In this document: piece by piece, positions 44,021-51,951 of the stretch
How the letters are laid out: each line of letters starts with the position of its first letter
Position numbering within the stretch: the stretch's first letter is position 1
Assembly (NCBI RefSeq): GCF_022763345.1
Contig: NZ_JALEGS010000085.1
Location: 1-64,000 of the forward strand
DNA length: 64,000 nt
Reading direction: 5' to 3'
Source: Phaeodactylibacter sp.
GTDB taxonomy: Bacteria > Bacteroidota > Bacteroidia > Chitinophagales > Saprospiraceae
Position numbers and translations under genes: made by a program
Notes under the pieces: generated by a model
Database searches by the model: none
Seen by the model: only the letters and a program-made list of their open reading frames with translations
Told to the model about the DNA's origin: nothing

Positions 44021-44196
44021 CGGGCTTTGCGTCTGAGCTTTCTGCTCTGCGGCAGGTTCTTCCAGGAAATGCTGGGGCAGAGCTATTCGGACGTACCACG
44101 CTTAAGCTCTACACCAGCGGGCGGGCTCCTGTTGGGAAGCTTCTTCCCGATACTTTACCTGAATCCGGTGGGTTCGAGAGAGAACGGTATACCAAA

Positions 44197-44233
44197 ACAG
44201 CCCCGCAGTAACTGCTACGGGGCTGTTGTTTCA
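44197..44233. terminator. Bidirectional terminator between converging T9SS genes
   Basis: ACAGCCCCG (44197-44205) pairs perfectly with CGGGGCTGT (44218-44226). The plus strand continues TGTTGTTTC and the minus strand continues TTTTGG, so it can stop both the 42449 and the 44294 genes. The first arm, AAAACAGCCCCGCAG, is repeated at 46569 in the next terminator. Confidence 0.75.
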
Positions 44234-44293
44234 ATGAGGTCACTCAGGAGGAGAGTAGGGTACAGGTTACAAAAATACGAGGCTGAACAAGTA

Positions 44294-46345
44294 CTAGCGC
44301 TTTACGAATGGCATAACTTGAACACCTAGTTTACCAGTTATGGCCAGCCAGTAATTGCCAGCAGGTAACTGTCGGACATCCAGTTGAGGAGTAAATTGTA
44401 ACTCCCTGATGATCTTGCCCGTCGCATCGTAAAGGCTTAGACCTTCCGGTTGAGCAATGCCTGGCTTAACATCCATATTCAAAATATCATTAACCGGGTT
44501 GGGGTAAATCCCAGACAACCATTCTGTTTTAGGTTCGTTAAGTGCCAGAACCAGTTCCACGGTGTACGTTTGTACGGTTTGGCAGCCATTGGCATCTGTT
44601 ATGGAAACGGTATAGTTGCCGGCGCTAAGGTTGCTCAGAGTGGTCCCGTTTTGGCTGGGGGTAGTGTCCCAGGCAAATTCAAAAGGGGGCGTGCCCCCCT
44701 CTGCACTAATTGTTATGGCACCATCTTGCTGATTGTCGACTTCTGGTGTTATAGATTCCAAGTTGACAACAATCGGCTCCGGACCAATCTCAATGGAAAG
44801 CTCAATGGGGGCTGCAATGCTTTGGTCTGATACCGTCACGCTGTAAGCCCCGGAAACAAGCCCCTGAGGGTTTGCTCCTTCCAGCCCTGCCTGTGACCAT
44901 TCATAGATATATGGAGGCAGACCGCCGGCAGTCACCACTTCAATGGCGGCATCGGAATCTTCCGCACATTGATTAGACGCCACCTCAATAATTGATGCAG
45001 ATAGAGGCGGGTCGGCAATTCCGGTTTCAACAAAATATAGTTCCCGGCCTATTTCGCTGTCCAGATGGCCAATGAAGTACAGCTTCCCATCTTGGAAGAA
45101 AAGTGGTTGTATACTTGTGGGTAAACCTCCTTCAAGTGAAAAGTAGGTATAATCAATAGATTCTTCTGCTGCATTCACTCCGAAAATCTGGGGTTCAAAC
45201 CCATTTTGGGTACCCACTGCAAAGAAGACATAATCTCCGGAAGAGATCATGTTGGAAATGAAAGGGACTTCAGTTGGGACAAGCAGAGAGGTGCCGGAAG
45301 TTGTTCCGTCCGTAATGGAAATATGCTCACCGAAGAAACTGGTAGCGCTTTCATCAGAATGGAAAATTACCTTTCCTGCTGCACGGGCATTAGGGATAGG
45401 GTCCGTGCTGAGGGGGCTTGGATTGACATCCGTTAGTAATGGAGTAGCAGAGAAAGGTGAAATGGATAGCGTATAAAACCCATCTGCATTTACATATCCG
45501 ATAATTCGATCTTCACTTAGTTCAATGTACCGGGAGCAGTTTTCTAATTGAGGGTACTTTGAGATGACATCATTTGCGGCCCGGTAAGCAAAGGTGCCGT
45601 TGATTTCCGGATCAGGTGAGAAGGATTTGAAATTCGAAAATACGAGCCCTCCTTCTATTTCATTCAGGCCAAGAGGTTCAGAGCTGAAGTCGGTCGCCAT
45701 ATCGGACCCCAGCTGCACGATGGTGTCGGTATAGGCGAGCAATTGTAGTACCGAAGAGGAAGGTTTACGAAAAAACGCAATCCCGTCCTGATAAGTGGTG
45801 TAATTTTCTGCCCCATTCCCTGAGTGGACTTCGAATTCTACTTCGTCGGCCAATTCAGTAATTTCATTACCATCAGAGGTTCGGTAGAGCTTTCCGCCCA
45901 TAGTGAAAAATAAATCACCAGCCTGAGAAACGATGAGGTGCCTGGGGCTCCCGCTAACCGAAAGAGCGGAAACAGTGCCCGCTTCAGTGCCGTCGGTAGA
46001 CCAGATAGAAGTCTGCCCGCTTTCGTCCGTTGCTACAAAATACAATAGGTCATTAAAGTAAACAAAGTCCCGGAGGTTAGCATCTCCACTGCCTGCATTG
46101 ATATCCTTCAGCAAGCGAAGCTCGCCGTTTTCAAAGGCACCAAGCTCTTTTCCTGCAGCCGAATCAATGACCGTCATAATATAAAGGTCTCCTAAAGGAT
46201 AAGCCTTTGGGCTGAATTGGTCAAGCCCGTCTCCCTCACCGGGGTTAAAGTCCGTCACGAGTACAGGTTGAGCATAGGAAGAAAGACCCAATAGGATAAA
46301 AAGCGAAACAAAGAGCAAGCCTTTGGTTTGGTAAAGGTTACACAT
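44294..46345 (-). CDS. T9SS protein with ELWxxDGT-like and SprB repeats
   Basis: The ATG at 46345 (MCNLYQTKGLLFVSLFILLG) begins a clear signal peptide and gives 683 residues; the frame is open upstream but runs through non-coding sequence. The first half has ELWxxDGT-type repeats (SIWSTDGTEAGTV near residue 105 and ISITDGTTSGTSLL near 340), a propeller family of surface proteins. Two SprB-type adhesin repeats follow (YEWSQAGLEGANP then GAYSVTVSD; GGTPPFEFAW then AGNYTVSITDANG). The C-terminal 80 residues (SGIYPNPVNDILNM) are a T9SS sorting domain. SprB repeats occur in gliding adhesins, so a surface or attachment role is likely. Confidence 0.85.
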   Translation of the reverse strand: MCNLYQTKGLLFVSLFILLGLSSYAQPVLVTDFNPGEGDGLDQFSPKAYPLGDLYIMTVIDSAAGKELGAFENGELRLLKDINAGSGDANLRDFVYFNDLLYFVATDESGQTSIWSTDGTEAGTVSALSVSGSPRHLIVSQAGDLFFTMGGKLYRTSDGNEITELADEVEFEVHSGNGAENYTTYQDGIAFFRKPSSSVLQLLAYTDTIVQLGSDMATDFSSEPLGLNEIEGGLVFSNFKSFSPDPEINGTFAYRAANDVISKYPQLENCSRYIELSEDRIIGYVNADGFYTLSISPFSATPLLTDVNPSPLSTDPIPNARAAGKVIFHSDESATSFFGEHISITDGTTSGTSLLVPTEVPFISNMISSGDYVFFAVGTQNGFEPQIFGVNAAEESIDYTYFSLEGGLPTSIQPLFFQDGKLYFIGHLDSEIGRELYFVETGIADPPLSASIIEVASNQCAEDSDAAIEVVTAGGLPPYIYEWSQAGLEGANPQGLVSGAYSVTVSDQSIAAPIELSIEIGPEPIVVNLESITPEVDNQQDGAITISAEGGTPPFEFAWDTTPSQNGTTLSNLSAGNYTVSITDANGCQTVQTYTVELVLALNEPKTEWLSGIYPNPVNDILNMDVKPGIAQPEGLSLYDATGKIIRELQFTPQLDVRQLPAGNYWLAITGKLGVQVMPFVKR

Positions 46346-46560
46346 GATGATTAAGATTTGATATTCGAGTATAGAGCGGTAAAGGAGAGCTGAAAAGAGA
46401 GCTGCGAAATTGCCTTTTTTCCAGAGGCATAGTGCACTCTTTTCTGACGTGCCCAAAACCACAGGTTCAACTGCAAATATAGCCAGAAAATCCTGCAAAG
46501 AAGACGGAAAATGGCCGCTTAATTTGAATCCTCGTGAGGTCAAAAGCAGCAAACCAGGGA

Positions 46561-46598
46561 GGAAAACTAAAACAGCCCCGCAGCAATCACCGCGAGGC
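46561..46598 (-). terminator. Terminator of the nrdB-nrdA operon
   Basis: On the minus strand GCCTCGCGG (46598-46590) pairs, with two wobbles, with CTGCGGGGC (46583-46575) around a 6-nt loop, followed by TGTTTTAGTTTTCC. It is 34 nt after the nrdA stop codon. The rest of the 286-nt gap would hold the promoter of the 44294 gene, which I cannot place. Confidence 0.7.
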
Positions 46599-46631
46599 CA
46601 TCCTTTTGTATCAGCAAATTAATTCTTCAGC

Positions 46632-48302
46632 TTACGAAGCGCAGCTCACGCACTCCTTAAACTTATTCGCCATCTCCTGAGCCACGCTGGAAGAGCGCTG
46701 ATAGTACAGGCTCTTCACGCCCAGCTTCCAGGCTTCGATCATCAGGGCATTGACCTCTTTCACCGGCACCTGTGGCGGGATGTTGAGGTTGAGCGACTGC
46801 GACTGATCGATGAATTTCTGGCGGCCGGCCGCCTGAATGATGATCTCCCGCGGATTAATTTCCCGGAAGGTCTTGAAGACAGCCTTTTCGTGCTCGGTCA
46901 GCCCATCGAGGTGCTGCACAGAGCCGTTTTTGAGGAGGATGGACTGCCAGATTTCCTCACGGTCCATGTCTTTTTCCTGCAATAACACTTTCAGGAACTT
47001 GTTCTTGCGCATAAAGTTGCCCTTAGACAAGCCCACCTTGTAGTAGTTGCTGCTGTACGGCTCAATCCCTGGTGAAGTCTGCCCCAGAATAGAGGAGGAA
47101 GAGGTGGTGGGCGCTACTGCCATAAGCGTGGTGTTGCGGCGGCCATAGCCTTTGAGCAGTTCCGGCTCGCCGTAGGCTTCTGCCAAATCGCGGCTGCCCT
47201 GCTCGGCTTCCCGGCGGATGTGGGCGTGGGCGCTGCTGTTGAATTGCTTGGCTTCCATGCTCTCAAACGGGATGTTGTTTTTCTGCAGGTAAGCGTGGTA
47301 GCCCATGACGCCCAGCCCGAGGGCACGATGGCGCTTCGCAAAGTTGTGCGTGCGCTCCATGTAGGGCTGATTGGCAGACTTTTGCACAAACTCTTCCATC
47401 ACGGCATCAAGGAACCAAATGGCCGTCTGCACCGCATCGGTATCTTTCCAGTCCTCGTAGTACTCGAGGTTCATGGACGACAGGCAGCAGACGAAGCTCT
47501 CATCTTCCTTCACCGGCAGGGCGATCTCGGAGCAGAGGTTGGAGTTGTAGATGCGCATGCCTTTGTCTCGGTAGACATCCGCCGCGTTGTCGTTGACGTT
47601 GTCGCTGAACATGATGTACGGTAGGCCTTTCTCCTGACGGCTGTGCAGCACCTTGGCCCAGGTAGCGCGCTTTTCCGTGTCGCCGGCCACCATTTCTTCC
47701 ATCCATTGGTTGGTCACGGTCACGCCGAAGAAGATATTCTGAATGGCGTTGCCGATGTCTTTGATCTTGAGGAACTCATTCACATCCGGATGCTCAATAT
47801 CCAGGTAGGCAGCGAAAGCCCCGCGGCGCACATTGCCCTGACTCACAGTATCAATCATGGCATCAAACATCTTCAGGAAGGAAACCGGCCCGGAAGACTT
47901 GCCGTTGTTGCGGATGCTCGCGCCCCGCTCGCGCAGATGGCCAAAGTAGGCCGAGGTGCCGCCCCCGAATTTGGTCATCATAATGCACTCGGAGAGGGTC
48001 TTGGTGATACCGTCCATGCTGTCCTCCACGTAGGAGCCGAAGCAACTGATCGGCAGACCGCGGTCGGTGCCCATATTGGCCCACACCGGAGAAGAAAGCG
48101 ACATCCAGCCGTTAGCCACGAGGGCTTCAAATTTCGGTTGCAGATCGGGGCGGTCCAGGCGGTTAGCGGCGGCGGTGGTCACGCGGCGCACGGCATCTTG
48201 TGGCGTCTCGCCGGGCAGGAGGTAGCCCCGCTGCAGTACGGTTTCAGTCTCAGGCGTTACCCAGTGGTAGGGCTTGGTATTGTTATAAATGGTCTTGGTC
48301 AT
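46632..48302 (-). CDS. nrdA: Class I ribonucleotide reductase, catalytic (alpha) subunit
   Basis: The ATG at 48302 (MTKTIYNNTKPY) gives 556 residues; a TTG two codons earlier is less likely. Motifs include ISCFGSY (a redox Cys), NSNLCSEIALP (the thiyl-radical Cys with Asn and Glu), CCLSSMNLE (partner Cys) and the C-terminal redox pair CVSCAS. The protein is about 200 residues shorter than E. coli NrdA because it begins at the barrel and has no N-terminal ATP-cone, so the overall-activity site is missing; the specificity site may remain. It lies 24 nt behind nrdB, in the order beta-alpha. Expression is probably controlled by the cobalamin riboswitch at 49447-49646. Confidence 0.93.
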   Translation of the reverse strand: MTKTIYNNTKPYHWVTPETETVLQRGYLLPGETPQDAVRRVTTAAANRLDRPDLQPKFEALVANGWMSLSSPVWANMGTDRGLPISCFGSYVEDSMDGITKTLSECIMMTKFGGGTSAYFGHLRERGASIRNNGKSSGPVSFLKMFDAMIDTVSQGNVRRGAFAAYLDIEHPDVNEFLKIKDIGNAIQNIFFGVTVTNQWMEEMVAGDTEKRATWAKVLHSRQEKGLPYIMFSDNVNDNAADVYRDKGMRIYNSNLCSEIALPVKEDESFVCCLSSMNLEYYEDWKDTDAVQTAIWFLDAVMEEFVQKSANQPYMERTHNFAKRHRALGLGVMGYHAYLQKNNIPFESMEAKQFNSSAHAHIRREAEQGSRDLAEAYGEPELLKGYGRRNTTLMAVAPTTSSSSILGQTSPGIEPYSSNYYKVGLSKGNFMRKNKFLKVLLQEKDMDREEIWQSILLKNGSVQHLDGLTEHEKAVFKTFREINPREIIIQAAGRQKFIDQSQSLNLNIPPQVPVKEVNALMIEAWKLGVKSLYYQRSSSVAQEMANKFKECVSCAS

Positions 48303-48326
48303 GGTCAATGCGTGTTTTTTGGGTAT

Positions 48327-49307
48327 TTAGAAAAGGTCGTCGGCGGTGAACGACTGATTATGCTTGGAATACTCTACCGGGCGCTTGGCGAAGAAATCGT
48401 CCAGGGTGTTGGCGTAGATTTCCTCTTCAAACCAGCTCATGCGGCGGAGTTGAGATTCGTTGATGTCGAAAATGTCCTGCAGCCCAATCTGCTTCAGGCT
48501 CGTATTGATGCGGTGCTTCATGAAGTTGAGCAGGTCAGACTTGGAGACGTGCTCCAACTCGCCCATCTCGAAAATCCAGTTGAGGATGCGCTCCTCCTGT
48601 TGGATGGCGGCATGGGCGGTCTCGTAGATGACCTTTTGGTACTTGTCGGTCAGCCAGCCTGGATTTTCCTCAACGATTTTGTTGAAAATGTAAATGCCGG
48701 CATTGGCATGCAGCTGCTCGTCTTTGCTCGTCCAGGCGATGATGTTGCTCGTGTTCTTCAGCAGCCCTTTGAAGTGGGTGAACGACAGCACGGTGGCAAA
48801 CTGACTGAAGAGCGATACATTTTCTACCAAAATGGAAAAGAGGATGAGGTTGAGCCCAAAGGACTGCTCCGGAGAGTCCAGCTGTGCAGCTGCCCGGCGG
48901 TCGCGCAGGAAAGCAATACGGTCGCTAAGGACAGAAGACTGAAGTGCCGATTCAAATTCATCCGCCAGCCCCAGCACGGTCAGCAGTTGGGCGTAAGCTT
49001 CAGAATGGCGGAACTCGCACTCCGCGAAGGTACTGCCCAGCCCGTTGAACTCCGGCTTGGGCAAGTGCTGATAGAGGTTGCCCCAGAAGGACTTCACATC
49101 CACCTCCACCTGAGCGATGGCCAGGAGCGTCCGCTTGATGGCATTGCGCTCGGCTTCCGTAAGCTCCACTTTGAAATCCTGTATGTCACCCGTGAAATCG
49201 ACCTCCGAGTGTACCCAGAAGGTCTGATTGATGGTGTTGATAAAGTCGAGCACTTCCGGGTACTCGAACGGCTTGTACGCTAGTCTGGGTTTGAAAATCG
49301 CGCTCAT
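48327..49307 (-). CDS. nrdB: Class I ribonucleotide reductase, radical (beta) subunit
   Basis: This 326-residue ferritin-like protein keeps the dimetal ligands: an acidic ligand in the SEVDFTGD stretch (near residue 35), Glu and His in ECEFRHSEAYAQLL, Glu in LVENVSLFSQF, and Glu and His in SKDEQLHANAG. The Tyr four residues after the ligand His (HSEAY) is at the radical-Tyr position, so a tyrosyl-radical cofactor is expected. The C-terminal tail FTADDLF fits docking to NrdA. There is no ATP-cone at the N-terminus, unlike some Bacteroidota NrdB proteins. It is the first gene after the riboswitch leader. Confidence 0.93.
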   Translation of the reverse strand: MSAIFKPRLAYKPFEYPEVLDFINTINQTFWVHSEVDFTGDIQDFKVELTEAERNAIKRTLLAIAQVEVDVKSFWGNLYQHLPKPEFNGLGSTFAECEFRHSEAYAQLLTVLGLADEFESALQSSVLSDRIAFLRDRRAAAQLDSPEQSFGLNLILFSILVENVSLFSQFATVLSFTHFKGLLKNTSNIIAWTSKDEQLHANAGIYIFNKIVEENPGWLTDKYQKVIYETAHAAIQQEERILNWIFEMGELEHVSKSDLLNFMKHRINTSLKQIGLQDIFDINESQLRRMSWFEEEIYANTLDDFFAKRPVEYSKHNQSFTADDLF

Positions 49308-49446
49308 GTGGCTAATGCATTACCGAGCTGTGGGGGAGGGCAGGAGCGCGCACCGGCAGGCTGCATCCGGGCTTTGCCCGGGCAAGAACGGTGGCACTGC
49401 GCTGTCCTAACTCCCGAAAACTCGCAGTTAAAGAATGATATGTTGG

Positions 49447-49646
49447 CAACGGCAGGTCTTCTGACTCGCCCCGGCTTTGCCGCCTTCCCGCCTGTAGGCA
49501 GTGGCTTGCTGGCAAAACCTGGTGAATGAGGCTCACAGCAGCGGGTACTGTCCGGGATTTTCACCCGGTTCCCTGTTCAATATCGAATGGCTAATCTGTC
49601 GCTTAAAGTCATTTGATGTGTGCTCGAATTGAACGCAATACCGTTG
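49447..49646 (-). promoter_or_regulatory. Cobalamin (B12) riboswitch upstream of nrdB-nrdA
   Basis: Read on the minus strand, the conserved core is present in order: GGGAA, then GGTGAAAATCC, then the CCCGC/TGT region, the GCCACTG element (49505-49499), GGCGGGAAGG, and the B12 box AGTCAGAAGACCTGCCG (49466-49450). The P1 helix closes with CAACGG (minus strand 49646-49641) and CCGTTG (minus strand 49452-49447). This matches the RF00174 consensus as I remember it. About 140 nt separate it from the nrdB start and contain a CCGGG-CCCGG hairpin (49367-49381) without a T-run, so control may be translational. B12 binding should switch the operon off. Confidence 0.9.
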
Positions 49647-49652
49647 GTTCGG

Positions 49653-49683
49653 GCAAGATACGGAGGTCCGGCTGAGCGATCAA
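49653..49683 (-). promoter_or_regulatory. Probable promoter of the nrd riboswitch transcript
   Basis: On the minus strand TTG (49683-49681) is followed after exactly 20 nt by TATCTTGC (49660-49653), one base from the TAnnTTTG consensus. The predicted start would fall at the first bases of the riboswitch P1 helix. Confidence 0.45.
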
Positions 49684-49712
49684 GCAAAGCGAGCGTATAA
49701 TTACCAACACAA

Positions 49713-49784
49713 TGTGGATAAGTCCCGTAAACCCCTGAATACAAGGGGTTGGAAAAATAGTTTTCCACATATGGGTGTGGAAAA
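49713..49784. promoter_or_regulatory. Cluster of three DnaA-box-like sites upstream of nrdBA and the methylase gene
   Basis: TGTGGATAA (49713-49721) is a perfect DnaA box (TTATCCACA on the minus strand). TTTTCCACA (49761-49769) and its inverted copy TGTGGAAAA (49776-49784) match the relaxed box TTwTnCACA and form a 10-bp inverted repeat around a 6-nt loop. The cluster lies about 30-100 nt upstream of the proposed nrd promoter. In E. coli the nrdAB promoter is regulated by DnaA through adjacent boxes. It also precedes the divergent methylase gene at 49877. It is not near a dnaA gene, so an origin is unlikely. Confidence 0.55.
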
Positions 49785-49876
49785 CATAGTTGATAAAAGA
49801 TTTCCCATAATTTCCGTACCTTGTTTGCTCATAAAATTTTGCAGGAGCAGCGCTACTGGGCTGCAGTCCATCAATC

Positions 49877-50863
49877 ATGAGAATTGTTTCCTTCTTCTCG
49901 GGCGCCGGCGGGCTCGACCTTGGGTTTACGCGTGCCGGTTTTGACGTGATCTGGGCGAATGAGTACGACCGGGACATCTGGGAGACCTATGTCAAAAACC
50001 ATGGGCATACGCACCTGGAAAAAAGGAGTATTACGGATGTGGACGCTGCGGACATTCCGGACTGCGACGGCATGATTGGCGGGCCGCCCTGCCAAAGCTG
50101 GAGCACCGCGGGCAAGCTGCGGGGCATTAAGGATAACCGGGGCAAGCTGTTCTACGATTTCATCCGTATCCTGGAAGCTAAACAGCCCAAGTTTTTCCTG
50201 GCGGAGAATGTGGCGGGCATGTTGCTGCCCCGCAATGCACGCGCCCTGAGTAGCATCAAGCGGCTGTTCAAAAACGCCGGAGAGGGCTATAACCTGTCTT
50301 TCCAAAAAATCAATGCGAGCGATTACCTCGTGCCGCAGGACCGCAAACGGGTCTTCTTCATCGGTTACCGCCGCGACCTGGGCAAAAAGTTTGAATTCCC
50401 TGCCCCAATTGATATGAAACTCAGCCTGAAGTCGGCCATCGGCGACCTGGCAGATACGGCTATCCCGGCCAAGGATGGCAATTACACCAATGGCAGTGCC
50501 TGCCGGGTGCCTAATCATGAATACTTTACCGGTGGCTTTTCCAGCCTCTACATGTCGCGCAACCGTGTGCGCAGTTGGGACGAGGTGTCCTTTACTATTC
50601 AGGCGGGTGGCCGGCATGCGCCCCTGCACCCTCAGGCGCCCAAGATGGAAACCGTGGACAAGGATACCAAGCGCTTTGTGCCCGGCAAGGAAGACCTCTA
50701 CCGCCGGCTCAGTGTGCGCGAAGTAGCCCGCGTCCAAACCTTCCCGGATGACTTCATCTTTTACTACAAGAACCTCGGCGCGGCCTACAAAATGATCGGC
50801 AATGCGGTGCCGGTACGGCTGGCGCAGATTATTGCGAGTAAAATAAAAGAAGACTTTGAGTAA
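49877..50863 (+). CDS. DNA cytosine-5 methyltransferase, M.HaeIII-like
   Basis: This 328-residue m5C methylase has all main motifs: I SFFSGAGGLDLGF, IV GGPPCQSWS with the catalytic Cys, VI FLAENVAGM, VIII QDRKRVFFIGY, IX RRLSVREVARVQTFPDDF and X GNAVPVRLA. The target-recognition region, with PNHEYFTGGF, SRNRVRSWDEVSF and LHPQAPKME, closely resembles my recollection of M.HaeIII, suggesting GGCC as target. It converges with a 1-nt gap on three minus-strand genes that include an HNH nuclease, so it may be half of a restriction-modification system; alternatively it is a solitary regulatory methylase. GGCC sites are frequent in this window. Confidence 0.88.
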   Translation: MRIVSFFSGAGGLDLGFTRAGFDVIWANEYDRDIWETYVKNHGHTHLEKRSITDVDAADIPDCDGMIGGPPCQSWSTAGKLRGIKDNRGKLFYDFIRILEAKQPKFFLAENVAGMLLPRNARALSSIKRLFKNAGEGYNLSFQKINASDYLVPQDRKRVFFIGYRRDLGKKFEFPAPIDMKLSLKSAIGDLADTAIPAKDGNYTNGSACRVPNHEYFTGGFSSLYMSRNRVRSWDEVSFTIQAGGRHAPLHPQAPKMETVDKDTKRFVPGKEDLYRRLSVREVARVQTFPDDFIFYYKNLGAAYKMIGNAVPVRLAQIIASKIKEDFE

Positions 50864-50864
50864 G

Positions 50865-51203
50865 TTATGGAAGCACCTCCTGCTTCAACCGTTTCATGTT
50901 GTCCACAAAACTAAAAAAGTCTAGGTCAGTATCCACCTCCTGATCAGTACGGCAAAGCCCAATGAACTCTAACCAATCGTGGTCCAGTTCAGCATCGTAG
51001 TAGCCGAAATCTAACTGGGAGATTCCCAGTGCCCTGGGCAGAAAGTATTCCTCATCAATCAGTACATCGCGCAGACGTCGTTCCATTTCATCAATCGTAT
51101 ACTGTCCGCTGCAGGGCAGAACCCGCTTGTCGTAAATCTTGTAATTACCGGCATCCCGGTACAAGTACAGGACTTCGATTTTAGTGAAGGAATCGCTCAT
51201 CAT
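50865..51203 (-). CDS. Small acidic hypothetical protein coupled to the HNH nuclease gene
   Basis: This 112-residue acidic protein (near FTKIEVLYLYRDAGNYKIYD and SFVDNMKRLKQEVLP) has no family I recognise. Its start overlaps the end of the HNH gene by 23 nt, so the two are translated together. It could be a nuclease regulator or an immunity-like partner; this is inferred from position only. Confidence 0.6.
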   Translation of the reverse strand: MMSDSFTKIEVLYLYRDAGNYKIYDKRVLPCSGQYTIDEMERRLRDVLIDEEYFLPRALGISQLDFGYYDAELDHDWLEFIGLCRTDQEVDTDLDFFSFVDNMKRLKQEVLP

Positions 51204-51939
51204 TGTGGTATTTTAGGAGTTCGGGATCAGGTAAAAAACGTTGCGGAAGGCGGATTGGCTGCCCTTCGTAACGGCTGAAGAATGTACTGGCTTCCTCTGT
51301 GGGCAACTGGGGAGATACCCTAACCTTATAATCTGGCGTAATGGTAATCAGGCCAAGTTCGAAAGCCTTATCGTGAAGGGCATTTAGAGCGAGCCCGTTA
51401 TGTGGATTCAGTCTGAGTTTAGGGGCTTCTGCCCATGGCCGGATATGACCGGCGATCAGGAGCGAAGGGATACCAATACCGGTTATACAGCACGTTTGGT
51501 TATAGGCTGCCATGATCATAGACCGGAAAAAATGTTGGTTGACTCTGGCTTTTACAAGGCGTAGCTCTTCTTTACCTTCTGTGATGCCGGGTTCCTGAAC
51601 AAAATCGTTGGCTCCCTGGCCTTTCCCATACAATTGAGCCCTCAACTGCTCACTTTCGAAAGCCAGTTCTTCCCAATTGTTATTGAAGGCGTCCCAAACT
51701 TGTTTGTCCAGCTTGCTATGATTGGAAGCCCCTTTTATACCTCTTTTCTTGAGGCTGGGATCAAGGCTGGCAAAATTTACCAGTTTGAATGCTACAGCAT
51801 TTGGAGACCGGCCGATCAGCGCTGCCAATTCGATAACCTCCGGGTTTCGGCTGTGCAGTTTGCCGAAAGGCGTTTTGCAATACAGGTTAAAGGTGAGAAT
51901 AAGCTCTTCTCGGGTCCAGCGTTTCTGTCCTTCTTTCAT
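51181..51939 (-). CDS. HNH endonuclease, candidate restriction enzyme
   Basis: This 252-residue protein has an N-terminal helical DNA-binding-like region (TREELILTFNLYCKTPFGK and LAALIGRSPNAVAFKLVNFA) and a C-terminal HNH_2-type nuclease domain: NQTCCITG supplies a Cys pair, IAGHIRPWAEA the catalytic His, and NPHNGLALNALHDKAFELG the Asn and following His. The N-terminal part with 'one-species-of-nuclease' character is common in HNH restriction-like proteins. Adjacent are a small acidic protein and, on the opposite strand, a cytosine methylase, an arrangement compatible with restriction-modification. The cut site is unknown. Confidence 0.8.
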   Translation of the reverse strand: MKEGQKRWTREELILTFNLYCKTPFGKLHSRNPEVIELAALIGRSPNAVAFKLVNFASLDPSLKKRGIKGASNHSKLDKQVWDAFNNNWEELAFESEQLRAQLYGKGQGANDFVQEPGITEGKEELRLVKARVNQHFFRSMIMAAYNQTCCITGIGIPSLLIAGHIRPWAEAPKLRLNPHNGLALNALHDKAFELGLITITPDYKVRVSPQLPTEEASTFFSRYEGQPIRLPQRFLPDPELLKYHNDERFLH

Positions 51940-51951
51940 AGCATTGGATAT

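Noticed and set aside
47643..49283. 546-codon plus-strand frame antisense to nrdA and nrdB.
   Set aside because: Both nrd genes on the opposite strand have complete motifs; the frame is a shadow caused by codon bias.
49713..49784. Possible replication origin.
   Set aside because: Only three DnaA-box-like sites, no dnaA gene and no AT-rich unwinding region; a regulatory role at nrd is more economical.
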